NCBI GenBank assembly: GCA_043753895.1
Contig: JAYUWK010000073.1
Span: 43,441 to 107,440, forward strand
Length of the DNA: 64,000 bases
From: WLMZ01 sp043753895
GTDB taxonomy: Bacteria; Actinomycetota; Acidimicrobiia; Acidimicrobiales; Ilumatobacteraceae
Reading direction: 5' to 3'
Shown: piece after piece, positions 24,036 through 33,273 of the stretch
Position numbering within the stretch: position 1 is the stretch's first letter
How the letters are laid out: each line of letters opens with the position of its first letter
The notes under the pieces: generated by a model
Databases searched by the model: none
What the model was told of the DNA's origin: nothing
The model's input: only the letters and a program-made list of their open reading frames with translations
Made by a program: the position numbers and the translations under genes

Positions 24036-26039
24036 ATGTCAGACGTCTCTCCTTTTCCCGAGCTCGAAGTCGAGCGCGCACAGCTGGGTTACGCACGCGC
24101 CTGCAGAGACCGGATGATCGACGCGTTCGAGCGCGTCGATCCCGAGGGCTCCGCCGACGACATCACCAAGGAGTACATCGAAGTCACCGTGGCCGAGGCA
24201 CTCCAAGACCTGCGCACGCCGGGGGCCGGTGATTTCTTCGGACGGATCGACGAAGACGATGACCGGTGGTACATCGGCCGTCGCCACATCGAAGACGATG
24301 ATCACGATCCGGTCGTCATCGACTGGCGAGCACCCATCGCCGCGCCGTTCTACCGTGCCACGTCGGTCGACCCGTTGGGGCTCAAACACCGGCGCCGGTT
24401 CACGCTCGCTGACGGCATCATCTCCGCATACCTCGACGAACAGCTCGATGACCCCGATACTGCGGGCGCAGCTACGGGCATTCCTGATCCCGTGCTCGCC
24501 GAGATCGGCGCCGCGCGAACCGGTGCGATGCGCGAGATCGTGGCCACCATCCAGGCTGAGCAGGACGTCGTCATTCGTGCCCCGATGGCGCAGGCGCTCA
24601 TCGTGCAGGGCGGGCCCGGCACCGGTAAGACCGCGGTCGGTCTGCACCGTGCCGCATACCTACTGTTCGAACACCGGCGCCAACTGGCACGCGATGGGGT
24701 ATTGGTGGTGGGTCCCAACAAGGTGTTCCTCGACTACATCGGCAATGTCTTGCCATCGCTCGGCGAACGGAGCGTTCAACAACGAACTGTGGTCGATCTT
24801 TGTGTGCCTCGTGTCGATGTCGAAGGCACCGACACGGTGGAACTCGCCCGCCTCAAGGGCGATCCGCGCATGCTTGATGTTCTGCAGCGCGCCGTGCTCG
24901 GCGGCATTCGCCTTCCGGTTGAGGCCCTCCGTGTACCGATGGGCGCGCGAACGTTCGTGATCGAACCCGAGGAGTTCGCGCGGTGGGTTGGTGTCGCGCT
25001 TGGCGGGATGGCCGTCACGCGCCCTCTGAACAGGCGTCGCGACGCGCTGAAGGCCATCGCGCAGCAGGAACTGATGCGTCGTACCGACAAAGACGACGCA
25101 TGGTCGAAGGCCACGGTGCTGCGCGAGGCGCTGGCCACCGCATGGCCGGTGCAACAGCCCAAGACCGTGCTGCAGCGCTTGCTCAGTATCGAGTCGGTAT
25201 TGGCCGCCGCTGCCGCTGGCATCCTCTCTGCCGATGAGCAGATGTTTCTCCTCTTGGGTGGCCGTCCGGGCACGAAGAAGCGACCCTGGACCGCTGCCGA
25301 TCAGCTGTTACTCGACGAGACGCACTCGTTGCTCAATGGTGCACCGTTCACCTTCGGTCACGTTGTCGTCGACGAAGCCCAGGATCACTCGGCAGTTGCG
25401 TTGCGTGTCATCGGTCGCCGTGGTCCAGGCGGGTCCTTCACCATTCTCGGTGACCTGGCGCAGTCCACCACACCGGCGGGTCAGCAGCAGTGGCCTGTGG
25501 TCGCGAAATACCTCGGCGCCACCGACTACGACGTCGCCCACCTCACGATTGGCTATCGCGTCCCCGAGCCGGTACTCACCGTTGCGAATCTGCTGTTGCC
25601 GTTCACCGAAGTCGACACTGTGGCGAGCCGCAGCGTGCGGATGGAGGGCGAGGAACCCACCATGCGCGTCGCCGCGACGGCCACCCTCGCCGACGCAGTT
25701 GCCGAGGAGGTGCAGGCCGCCCGTCATCGCCATGTGCTCACTGGGGTCGTTGCTCCGGCGCGCCTGCATGCAGCGATCGCAGCAGCGCTTGCGACCCATG
25801 GCCTCGAAGCCGTCGAACGCGTCCAAGATCTTCAGCGTTTACACATCCCGATGTTCACTGCCGAGGCCGTGAAGGGCCTCGAGTTCGACGCTGTCGTCGT
25901 CGTGAACCCTGCAGAGGTGTTCGATGGCACCGCCCGCGGCGCACGTCTGCTCTATGTGGCGATGACCCGTGCGGTACAGATCCTGCGAATGGTGGGCGAT
26001 GCGCCATTCGATGCGAATACCCTCTCGACCGAGGGGTAG
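24036..26039 (+). CDS. HelD/HelR-type RNA polymerase-recycling ATPase
   Basis: 667 residues from the ATG at 24036; a longer open frame runs back into the DUF3105 gene and is rejected. The helical N terminus (about 1-75) contains the ELEVERAQLGYARACRDRMID coiled-coil region. Walker A is GGPGTGKTAVGLHRAAYLL at about 191-209, followed by the LVVGPNKVFLDYIGNVLPSLGE block specific to HelD-like enzymes. Walker B is VVVDEAQDHS at about 443-452, and the C-terminal motor ends with KGLEFDAVVVVNP and LLYVAMTRAVQ. HelD proteins dislodge stalled or nucleic-acid-bound RNA polymerase, and the HelR branch protects against rifamycins. The subtype is inferred. Confidence 0.88.
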   Translation: MSDVSPFPELEVERAQLGYARACRDRMIDAFERVDPEGSADDITKEYIEVTVAEALQDLRTPGAGDFFGRIDEDDDRWYIGRRHIEDDDHDPVVIDWRAPIAAPFYRATSVDPLGLKHRRRFTLADGIISAYLDEQLDDPDTAGAATGIPDPVLAEIGAARTGAMREIVATIQAEQDVVIRAPMAQALIVQGGPGTGKTAVGLHRAAYLLFEHRRQLARDGVLVVGPNKVFLDYIGNVLPSLGERSVQQRTVVDLCVPRVDVEGTDTVELARLKGDPRMLDVLQRAVLGGIRLPVEALRVPMGARTFVIEPEEFARWVGVALGGMAVTRPLNRRRDALKAIAQQELMRRTDKDDAWSKATVLREALATAWPVQQPKTVLQRLLSIESVLAAAAAGILSADEQMFLLLGGRPGTKKRPWTAADQLLLDETHSLLNGAPFTFGHVVVDEAQDHSAVALRVIGRRGPGGSFTILGDLAQSTTPAGQQQWPVVAKYLGATDYDVAHLTIGYRVPEPVLTVANLLLPFTEVDTVASRSVRMEGEEPTMRVAATATLADAVAEEVQAARHRHVLTGVVAPARLHAAIAAALATHGLEAVERVQDLQRLHIPMFTAEAVKGLEFDAVVVVNPAEVFDGTARGARLLYVAMTRAVQILRMVGDAPFDANTLSTEG

Positions 26040-26083
26040 CGTCGGCCGCAACAACCGAATCATTTCATCACCCGGGGGTCACC

Positions 26084-27196
26084 ATGCAGACCAAAGCAGC
26101 AGTGTTGTGGGAAACGAATACACCATGGATCGTCGAAGAGATCGAACTCGATCCGCCCGGCCCTGGTGAGGTGCTGGTCAAGCTCGCTGCATCGGGTCTG
26201 TGCCACAGCGACGAGCATCTCGTCACCGGCGACCTGCCGTTCGCGTTGCCCATCATTGGTGGCCACGAGGGCGCCGGCGTCGTGCAAGAAGTGGGTCCCG
26301 GCGTCAGCTGGCTCGCGCCCGGCGATCACGTCGTGTTCGGGTTCATTCCCAGCTGTGGTCGTTGCCCCAGTTGTTCCACGGGTCACCAGAACCTGTGCGA
26401 TCTCGGCGCGCTGATGGGTCTCGGCCTGCAGATCACCGACGGCACCAGCCGCCACCATGCACGCGGTGCCGATCTCGGTCTCATGTGCATGCTCGGTACG
26501 TTCGCCCATCACACCGTGGTGAACGAGGCGAGCTGCATCAAGATCGACAATGATGTGCCGCTCGATCGTGCCTGCCTGCTGGGCTGTGGCGTCGTCACGG
26601 GTTGGGGCAGCGCGGTCTATGCCGCTGAAGTCAAGGCCGGCGACACCGTGGCCGTGGTCGGTGCTGGTGGCATCGGCTCGAATGCGATCCAAGGCGCACG
26701 CCTTGCGGGCGCGAAGCGAATCATCGCCATCGATCCGGTCGAGTTCAAGCGCGAGAAGGCAATGGAGTTCGGTGCCACGCACACCGCGGCGAGTATGGCC
26801 GAGGCGATGCCGCTCATTCAGGAACTCACCTGGGGCACGATGGCGAACAAGGTCATCATGACCATGGGTGTCGGCTCGGGCGAGGTCATTGGCGAGGCAC
26901 TGGCACTCACCGCCAAGCGCGGCCGTGTGGTCATCACCAACATCCACCCGGCCATGGAATACAGCGCGTCGATGAGCCTGCTCGATCTCACCCTGATGGA
27001 AAAGCAGGTGGTCGGGTCGCTGTTCGGTTCGGGCAATCCGCGCGCCGACATCCCCAAGCTCATCGGTCTATACCGCGACGGCCTCGTCGACCTCGATGGC
27101 CTCGTCACCGCCGAATACCCGCTCGAAGATGTGAACGACGGGTATGCCGCGATGCGCGAGGGCACCAACATTCGTGGCGTACTCAAGTACGACTGA
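26084..27196 (+). CDS. NDMA-dependent (mycofactocin-type) alcohol dehydrogenase, first copy
   Basis: 370 residues from the ATG at 26084. Zinc-dependent MDR-fold dehydrogenase: GLCHSDEH (catalytic Cys), GGHEGAG (His-Glu) and CGRCPSCSTGHQNLC (structural zinc). GAGGIGSNAIQGARLAGAKR is the NAD-binding Rossmann loop. The overall pattern (MQTKAAVLWE start, TSRHHARG, ENxIRGVLKYD end) matches the NDMA-dependent nicotinoprotein family, in which NAD stays bound and electrons leave through mycofactocin. It lies about 3 kb from mftABC. The next gene is a diverged paralogue. Confidence 0.92.
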   Translation: MQTKAAVLWETNTPWIVEEIELDPPGPGEVLVKLAASGLCHSDEHLVTGDLPFALPIIGGHEGAGVVQEVGPGVSWLAPGDHVVFGFIPSCGRCPSCSTGHQNLCDLGALMGLGLQITDGTSRHHARGADLGLMCMLGTFAHHTVVNEASCIKIDNDVPLDRACLLGCGVVTGWGSAVYAAEVKAGDTVAVVGAGGIGSNAIQGARLAGAKRIIAIDPVEFKREKAMEFGATHTAASMAEAMPLIQELTWGTMANKVIMTMGVGSGEVIGEALALTAKRGRVVITNIHPAMEYSASMSLLDLTLMEKQVVGSLFGSGNPRADIPKLIGLYRDGLVDLDGLVTAEYPLEDVNDGYAAMREGTNIRGVLKYD

Positions 27197-27256
27197 CTCC
27201 TGCCCGGCGCGGGTTGGACGATACATTTTCACAATCGACAATTTCGGGGGTAGGTC

Positions 27257-28405
27257 ATGAAGTCACGCGCAGCCGTTCTATGGGGTGTCAATCAGGAATG
27301 GAAGATCGAAGAGATCGACATCGATCCGCCCAAGGCTGGTGAGGTGCTGGTCAATTGGAAAGCCGCGGGCCTGTGCCACAGCGACGAACATCTCGTCACT
27401 GGCGACATGGTGCCGCCAGCCGAGTACTGGCCGCTGATGGGCATCGAGGATTTCTTTCCCGTCATTGGTGGTCACGAGGGTGCCGGCATCGTGGTCGAGG
27501 TCGGTCCCGGTGTCACCAGCGTCGCCATTGGTGATCACGTGTCGGCCAGCTTCGTGCCGAGCTGTGGTCGTTGCCGTTACTGCTCCACCGGTCGTCAGAA
27601 TCTGTGCGACGCGGGTGCCGGCACGTTCGTCGGCGGCATGATCACCGATGGCACACACCGTCACTTCATCAACGGGAAGCCGGTCACGCTGATGGCCAAG
27701 GTCGGCTCGTTCAGCGAGTTCGCCTGTGTTGCCGAGAATTCGCTCATCAAGGTCGAGTCCGATTATCCGCTCGAGTGCGTCGCACTGGTCAGCTGTGGCG
27801 TCGCCACCGGTTGGGGTTCCGCGGCCAACCGCGCCGGCATCGTGCCCGGAGACACCGTGGTCGTCGTCGGCATTGGCGGCATCGGCATCAACGCCGTGCA
27901 GGGCGCCAAGATGTCGGGCGCGCGTCGCGTCATCGCCATCGATCCCGTGGAGTTCAAGCGCGAGAAGGCCATGGAGTTCGGTGCCACGCACACATTCGCC
28001 TCCATGGAGGAAGCCATGCCTGCAGTGGGCGAACTCACGTGGGGGCAGATGGCCGACAAGGTCATCATGACCCCCGGCGTGATGTACGGCGACATGATGG
28101 CGCTGGGCGCTGCATTGGCCGGCAAGGGCAGCACCATCGTGGTCACAGCCGTGGCGCCGATGTCCCAGACCGAGTCGTCGGTCAACCTGTTCGAACTGGC
28201 GATGTGGAACAAGGAGATCAAGGGCACCATTTTCGGTTCGCTCAATCCCCGCGCCGATATCCCCCGTCTGCTCGGCATGTACCGCGACGGTCAACTCAAG
28301 CTCGACGAGCTCATCACCAAGCGCTACACCCTCGATGAAATCAACGAGGGCTACCGGGCCATGCGCGATGGCGAGAACATCCGCGGGGTCATCATCTACG
28401 CATGA
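27257..28405 (+). CDS. NDMA-dependent (mycofactocin-type) alcohol dehydrogenase, second copy
   Basis: 382 residues. Same zinc and NAD motifs as the first copy (GLCHSDEH, GGHEGAG, CGRCRYCSTGRQNLC, GIGGIGINAVQGAKMSGARR) but with a longer loop before the catalytic His (MVPPAEYWPLMGIEDFFPVIGG), so the active-site entrance and probably the substrate differ. The Shine-Dalgarno GGGGG lies a few bases upstream. Its stop overlaps the MoxR start by 4 bp (ATGA), tying it to the MoxR-VWA genes. It probably uses tightly bound NAD re-oxidised by mycofactocin. Confidence 0.92.
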   Translation: MKSRAAVLWGVNQEWKIEEIDIDPPKAGEVLVNWKAAGLCHSDEHLVTGDMVPPAEYWPLMGIEDFFPVIGGHEGAGIVVEVGPGVTSVAIGDHVSASFVPSCGRCRYCSTGRQNLCDAGAGTFVGGMITDGTHRHFINGKPVTLMAKVGSFSEFACVAENSLIKVESDYPLECVALVSCGVATGWGSAANRAGIVPGDTVVVVGIGGIGINAVQGAKMSGARRVIAIDPVEFKREKAMEFGATHTFASMEEAMPAVGELTWGQMADKVIMTPGVMYGDMMALGAALAGKGSTIVVTAVAPMSQTESSVNLFELAMWNKEIKGTIFGSLNPRADIPRLLGMYRDGQLKLDELITKRYTLDEINEGYRAMRDGENIRGVIIYA

Positions 28406-29355
28406 TCGATCGCGCACTCCTGCACCGCCTCGGTGCGCATGTCGTCGGACGTCAACGCGAAGTCGAACTGGTCCTGGCGGCGCTCGACGCAGATCGTCAT
28501 GTTCTGCTCGAAGGGCCTCCGGGAACCGGTAAGAGTACGTTGTTGCGCGCTGTCGCGCGAGAACTCAGCCTCGGCTTCGAATTCGTCGAGGGCAACGCTG
28601 AACTCACCCCGGCGCGTCTGGTGGGTCACTTCGATCCAGCGCGGGTACTCACCGATGGCTACGACCCCGATGTGTTCGTCGATGGCCCCCTCATCAGCGC
28701 GATGCGCGAAGGTGCGTTGCTGTACGTCGAGGAGATCAACCGCATTCCCGAGGAGACGCTCAACGTGCTCATCACCGTGATGAGCGAGCGCGAACTGCAC
28801 GTGCCCCGCCTCGGGAGCGTCGCCGCGTCGCCAGGCTTCCGCCTCGTTGCGGCAATGAACCCGTTCGATGCCATCGGCACGGCACGCATCAGCGGCGCGG
28901 TGTATGACCGGGTGTGTCGTCTTGCGGTGTCGTATCAAAGCGCCAGCGAAGAATCAGCCATCGTGGTCCGTGCACTTGCAACAACAGGTGTCGGCGATGG
29001 CGTGCCCCAAGCCTGGATCGACAAGGCCGTGGAAGTGGTGCGCCGTACTCGTAGCCATCCCGAACTCCGCGTGGGTTCGTCGGTGCGCGGTGCCATCGAT
29101 GCAAGCGCCGTTGCAGCATCGCTGGCCCAGTTGCGCGGTGTCGATCCAACCGACGCCGACGTCGGTCTCGATGCTGCAATCGTTGCCTTATCGGGCCGAG
29201 TGCGAGTGCGCGAGGGCGGCACGCGCACAAGCGAAGACATCATCGCCGAACTGTGGAAGGCCGTTTTTGTGCCACCAGACGCACCGGGCGAGCCTGCCGG
29301 CGGTGACGGCGGGGGAAAAGCCCACGCCCCGACGGGGGCAACCCCCTCCCTGTAA
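28402..29355 (+). CDS. MoxR-type AAA+ ATPase
   Basis: 317 residues. LLEGPPGTGKSTLLRAV is Walker A (about 35-51), LLYVEEINRIPEETLNVLITVMSE contains Walker B, and LVAAMNPFDAIGTARIS is the sensor 1 region. MoxR ATPases usually act with a VWA partner as chaperones that insert metals or activate enzymes, and this gene is followed by a VWA gene. Translation is coupled to the second alcohol dehydrogenase by an ATGA overlap. The last 25 residues are Gly/Pro-rich and probably disordered. Confidence 0.9.
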   Translation: MIDRALLHRLGAHVVGRQREVELVLAALDADRHVLLEGPPGTGKSTLLRAVARELSLGFEFVEGNAELTPARLVGHFDPARVLTDGYDPDVFVDGPLISAMREGALLYVEEINRIPEETLNVLITVMSERELHVPRLGSVAASPGFRLVAAMNPFDAIGTARISGAVYDRVCRLAVSYQSASEESAIVVRALATTGVGDGVPQAWIDKAVEVVRRTRSHPELRVGSSVRGAIDASAVAASLAQLRGVDPTDADVGLDAAIVALSGRVRVREGGTRTSEDIIAELWKAVFVPPDAPGEPAGGDGGGKAHAPTGATPSL

Positions 29356-29408
29356 CCAAAGAGGGCGAGCAGGCCGATGCGGCCGTCAGCGAGAGCGCGC
29401 GCAAGACG

Positions 29409-30278
29409 ATGTCGCGTCGCGATCTGGCACGCAATCCGCGCTTCGAGCAGGTATCTCCCGAGGTCGGCGAACTCGACGAGACTGCGATCGAGGAGGGTCT
29501 GCGCGAAGACCCTGACGACACGATGGCGATGCTCGCCGATCTCACCTCGGCTACCGATCCGAAGCTGCGCGAACTCGCCCGGCGTCTCGCAGGGCGATTG
29601 TTCCTCGACGTGAGTCGTCGTGGGCCGGTGCGACCCCGTGGCATTGGCAAGCTCGTCGAACAGCCCTATCGACCCGACGGTGGGGATCTCGATGTCGATG
29701 CAAGCCTCGAAGCCATCGCCGAGGCCCGGGCATCCGGTGGGGCCATCGATCCTCAGCGCCTACGAGTGCGTGGGTGGGTGAAGCCGGGCACGGCGCTATG
29801 TCTGATGGTGGATCGCAGCGGATCGATGGGCGGCAAGCCGTTGGCCACCTCGGCCGTTGCAGCTGCTGCTGTGGCATGGCGGGCACCGGCCGACTACAGC
29901 GTACTCGCATTCGGGAAGGACATCATCGTTGCCAAGTCACAGGACGTGCACAAGGCCAGCGATCAGGTAGTCAACGATGTGCTTACCCTGCGCGGTTTCG
30001 GTACCACCGATCTGGCCGGTGTGCTTCGTACGGCACAACTGCAGCTCGGTCGTTCGCGTGCCGGTCGACGCATCGCGGTGTTGCTTTCGGACTGCCGTTC
30101 CACTGTCGAGGGCGATGTGCTCGCTGCGGCCGGCGCACTCGAGGAGTTGCTGATCATTGCCCCGGAGGGTGACTCCGATGAGGCAGAGAAGTTGGCGTCG
30201 GCGATCGGCGCGAAGTGTGCATGTGTCGCAGGTCCGAGCGATGTAGCCGAGGTGCTGGCGCAGCTACTCGATGACTGA
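29409..30278 (+). CDS. VWA-domain protein, MoxR partner
   Basis: 289 residues. The C-terminal half is a von Willebrand A domain with an intact MIDAS (DRSGSMGG, then the Thr in GFGTTDLAG and the Asp in LLSDCRS). The N-terminal half is helical. The ATG at 29409 is the only standard start, but the frame is open for another 33 codons upstream with coding-like composition (e.g. EGEQADAAVSESARK). An unrecognised start or a small sequence error after the MoxR stop is therefore possible. MoxR-VWA pairs act in enzyme maturation, and the adjacent dehydrogenases are the obvious candidate client. Confidence 0.85.
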   Translation: MSRRDLARNPRFEQVSPEVGELDETAIEEGLREDPDDTMAMLADLTSATDPKLRELARRLAGRLFLDVSRRGPVRPRGIGKLVEQPYRPDGGDLDVDASLEAIAEARASGGAIDPQRLRVRGWVKPGTALCLMVDRSGSMGGKPLATSAVAAAAVAWRAPADYSVLAFGKDIIVAKSQDVHKASDQVVNDVLTLRGFGTTDLAGVLRTAQLQLGRSRAGRRIAVLLSDCRSTVEGDVLAAAGALEELLIIAPEGDSDEAEKLASAIGAKCACVAGPSDVAEVLAQLLDD

Positions 30279-30284
30279 GGTGCG

Positions 30285-30764
30285 TCACTGCATGGGTCTG
30301 GTCATTTCGAGTTCGGCGCAAGCGTCGCGATCGCGACGCTTCTCGTGCCCCGTCACCACGAAACCGTGGCGTTCATAGAGTCGTTGCGCTGGGCCATTGC
30401 CGTCGATCACGCAGAGCTGCACAGATGTCGATTGGTTCACGGTGGCCCAATGCAGCACCGCGTTCACGAGCAGGTCGCCACCCCCCGAACCGCGTGACGC
30501 AGGACGGATCCACAAGGCCATGAGCATTGTGGTTGTCTGGTCCTCTTCGTCGCGTGTTGCGGCAACGATGCCCACCGCCTCACCGGTTGCGTCATCCAAG
30601 AGGTACGTGGGATTCGGCTCGATCCATCGTCGCCAGTCGTCGTCGGACCGGGCGAGTTCGCGTGCGTACGTCGAACCGAACGCATCGGGGCTGTCGGTGA
30701 GCGCCTGCAGGCGCAACGAACGAATCGTGTCGATGTCGTCGAGCGTGGCTCGTCGAACGTGCAT
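30285..30764 (-). CDS. GNAT family N-acetyltransferase
   Basis: 159 residues. The N terminus MHVRRATLDDIDTIRSLRLQAL is the usual first strand-helix. The acetyl-CoA site is near WIRPASRGSGGGDLLVNAVLHWA (RxxGxG-like with an extra Gly), and LYERHGFVVTGHEK is the C-terminal motif. Substrate unknown. It converges on the VWA gene with only six bases between the stops. Confidence 0.88.
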   Translation of the reverse strand: MHVRRATLDDIDTIRSLRLQALTDSPDAFGSTYARELARSDDDWRRWIEPNPTYLLDDATGEAVGIVAATRDEEDQTTTMLMALWIRPASRGSGGGDLLVNAVLHWATVNQSTSVQLCVIDGNGPAQRLYERHGFVVTGHEKRRDRDACAELEMTRPMQ

Positions 30765-30894
30765 GGAGGGATCGTGGCAGAACAGCCTGCAGCCCGCAAA
30801 TGAGTTCCGTCCGCTCGGGCGCGGCTCGCGCTGGCGGGTGGCGCGCAGCGCGCCCGAGGGACAGGGGCTTGCGCGCGGGTCGTAGGATCATCAC

Positions 30895-31935
30895 GTGAAG
30901 ACGCTCAGCGCGGCACCGTCGCTCGAACCTCAGGTCCATCCCGTCGGGCGGCGGTCCACGTTGCTGGTCGATGCGGCCCGCGACAATCGAACGCTGGGCG
31001 TCGACATCTGGTATCCGGCGACGATCCGCGCCGAGGCGCTGGCCACGTACGAACTGTTGCCCGGCGTTGCTTTCGAATCGGCTGGCGCCCGTCACGAACC
31101 TGCGGTTGCAGCGGGCACCTTCCCGTTGGTGCTCTTTTCTCACGGTCGCACGGGCATGCGGTTTGCCTACTCGTTGCTGTCCGAGGCGCTTGCAGCGCGC
31201 GGCGCCGTGGTGGTGTCGGCCGACCATCCCGGCGACGCATTGGCCGATTGGTTGCTCGGTACGAATGTCGATGATCGAACCAACGAGATGAATCGTGTCG
31301 GCGATGCCGGCTTCCTACTCGACTCGATGCTTGCCGGAGCCGGGCACAGCACTGGTCTTCCCGACGGTCTGCTCGCTGCCATCGATCAGGCAAGGATCGC
31401 CGCAGTCGGTCATTCGTACGGGGCGTACACAGCCCTGGCAGCTGTCGCGGGCGCACGCGGCGTGCCATCAGACGATCGAATCGGCGCGGTGGTCGGCTTG
31501 CAGGCCTATACGCGCACGATGAGCGACGCGGCACTCGGCCGGGTGCACGCGCCCACGTTGCTGGTCGTGGCCGAACTCGATACGGCCACTCCGCCCGCGA
31601 GTGATGCTGACCGTCCGTGGGCGTTGCTGCCGGGTGAACCGGTGTGGCGTATGGACCTCGCTGATGCAGCGCATCAGGCGGCCAGCGACATGGGCCTCTA
31701 CGCCGAACTCGCCCATCAGATTCCCGATCTTCCGGCCATCGTGTTGGAGTACCTCGAGTCCACGGCTGCCGATGCCTCCGGTCCGGGCCTGCGTCCGTGG
31801 CGTGAGGGCCTGTTGTTGCAAACGCAGGCAATCTGGGCATTTCTCGACATGGTGCTGCCGATCGACCCCGTCAGAGGTGCTGCGGAGGCCGATCGGCTGG
31901 CTGCTGCCCCCGGCGTCACGCTGCAACAACGCTGA
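30895..31935 (+). CDS. Alpha/beta hydrolase (PAF-acetylhydrolase/dienelactone-hydrolase-like)
   Basis: 346 residues from a GTG start. FPLVLFSHGRTGMRF is the oxyanion region, and AAVGHSYGAYTAL holds the Ser nucleophile elbow. VVSADHPGDA and the late LADAAHQAASDMG provide candidate acid and His residues. The early VDIWYPATI segment resembles PAF-acetylhydrolase-like lipases. No signal peptide is evident, so it is probably cytoplasmic. Its stop abuts the stop of the convergent LCP gene; a short ACGCTG/CAGCGT hairpin spans the junction. Confidence 0.82.
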   Translation: MKTLSAAPSLEPQVHPVGRRSTLLVDAARDNRTLGVDIWYPATIRAEALATYELLPGVAFESAGARHEPAVAAGTFPLVLFSHGRTGMRFAYSLLSEALAARGAVVVSADHPGDALADWLLGTNVDDRTNEMNRVGDAGFLLDSMLAGAGHSTGLPDGLLAAIDQARIAAVGHSYGAYTALAAVAGARGVPSDDRIGAVVGLQAYTRTMSDAALGRVHAPTLLVVAELDTATPPASDADRPWALLPGEPVWRMDLADAAHQAASDMGLYAELAHQIPDLPAIVLEYLESTAADASGPGLRPWREGLLLQTQAIWAFLDMVLPIDPVRGAAEADRLAAAPGVTLQQR

Positions 31936-33180
31936 TCAGCAGCGTACGTCTCTGGGAGGGACGATGCCCTTCACGTTTTCCTGCGCGCCGTCGCCCCCGG
32001 CAGGCTGATCGGCGGGCATGGTGTCGGCCGCCGAGCTTGATGTCGCCTTGGAAGTCGTGCTGCTCGGTGGCGGATTGGTGGCTGCGGTCACTGCCCCCAG
32101 GCCGGGTGCCTCCAGCAGGGGTGCGGCGCCTTTGAAGACAGCAAGGATCGCCTTCATGTTGTTGCCGGTCATTCGGGGAATGAGCACGTCGTTGCCGCTG
32201 CGAGTGTCGCGTTTGACCTCGATCTGATAGGTGCGCAGATTGGTCTGATCGAGGTTCTTGATCACGCCTGCGAACTGCAACATCTTCTGCAGGGTGAGGT
32301 CAGGGTCGGTGACGACATACTTCTGTGCGGTCTGGATGAGGCCGCGTGCGACTGACGGCGTGTAGACGCCGGTACTCAACGCCTTGGCCACCACGCGGCG
32401 CAGGAAGTCCTGTTGGCGCGAGATGCGCCCGAGGTCGGCGTAACCGTCCTCCACCAAGGCGCCGGTCTTGGGGTCGAGGTACTCGTAGTGCCGCGAGCGC
32501 ACGTAGGCAAGGGCGTGGTCGCCAGTGAGCCTGAAGCAGCCGGCGGTTGGGACGTTCAGGCCGGTGTGCACATCGCGAGCGGGGAACTCGAACGGCACCG
32601 AGACGCCGCCGACGGCATCGACGAGGGTCTTGAAGGCGCAGAAGTCGACCTGGATGAAGTGGTCGATACCGACACCGAAGTTGTCGTAAATGGTCTGGAT
32701 CAATGTGGTCGGGTTGTTCTTCACGTACGCCGCATTGATGCGGTTGTCACTGTCAGAACCGTGAATACGCACCCACAGATCACGCGGAAAGGAGAGCACG
32801 GCGGCCTGGCTGGTGGATGGATCGACCCGCATGATCATGATCGTGTCGCTGCGCTGCCCCGCCGCTGTGCGGTCGCCGAACGCCCCGGCGAACGGCGAGT
32901 TGGGATCGACGCAGGCATTGTTGTCGGCACCCGTGATGAGAAAGTTCATCGCCTTTGGATCGGCGTTGGGGAAGGTCTCGGTCGGACCGAGTTTGGCAAT
33001 GTCGGCCTTGGCGAGGTTCACCACCGGCTGCGACTTCTGCTGACCGTTCACGAAGCGTTGGCCCAAGACGAGCACCGTGGCACCCACGAAGCAGCCGAGC
33101 ACGAGCAGGCAGTTGATCACCAGGATGAGCCGCTGCGCCGCCGTGTGACGGTGGCTGGGCTGATCAACGTGATTCGACAT
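31936..33180 (-). CDS. LytR-CpsA-Psr (LCP) family cell-wall ligase
   Basis: 414 residues. A short cytoplasmic tail and one membrane helix (about 17-42, LILVINCLLVLGCFVGATVLVLG) precede the extracellular LCP domain. Conserved LCP features include RSDTIMIMRVDP, VLSFPRDLWVRI, INAAYVKNNP, VGGVSVPF and ALAYVRSRHYEY, whose Arg and Asp residues bind the polyprenyl pyrophosphate. LCP proteins attach polysaccharides such as arabinogalactan or teichoic-type polymers to peptidoglycan. The C-terminal tail is Ser/Thr/Ala-rich. The adjacent upstream gene is a paralogue sharing the ending KGIVPP. Confidence 0.93.
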   Translation of the reverse strand: MSNHVDQPSHRHTAAQRLILVINCLLVLGCFVGATVLVLGQRFVNGQQKSQPVVNLAKADIAKLGPTETFPNADPKAMNFLITGADNNACVDPNSPFAGAFGDRTAAGQRSDTIMIMRVDPSTSQAAVLSFPRDLWVRIHGSDSDNRINAAYVKNNPTTLIQTIYDNFGVGIDHFIQVDFCAFKTLVDAVGGVSVPFEFPARDVHTGLNVPTAGCFRLTGDHALAYVRSRHYEYLDPKTGALVEDGYADLGRISRQQDFLRRVVAKALSTGVYTPSVARGLIQTAQKYVVTDPDLTLQKMLQFAGVIKNLDQTNLRTYQIEVKRDTRSGNDVLIPRMTGNNMKAILAVFKGAAPLLEAPGLGAVTAATNPPPSSTTSKATSSSAADTMPADQPAGGDGAQENVKGIVPPRDVRC

Positions 33181-33273
33181 GGCGCTACGACGCTAGTGGG
33201 CCCCCTCGCGAGATTCTGGGCACCCCGATGTGACGGTTGGCCGCGGCGGAGGCGAACCTGTGTACGCCAAGAC

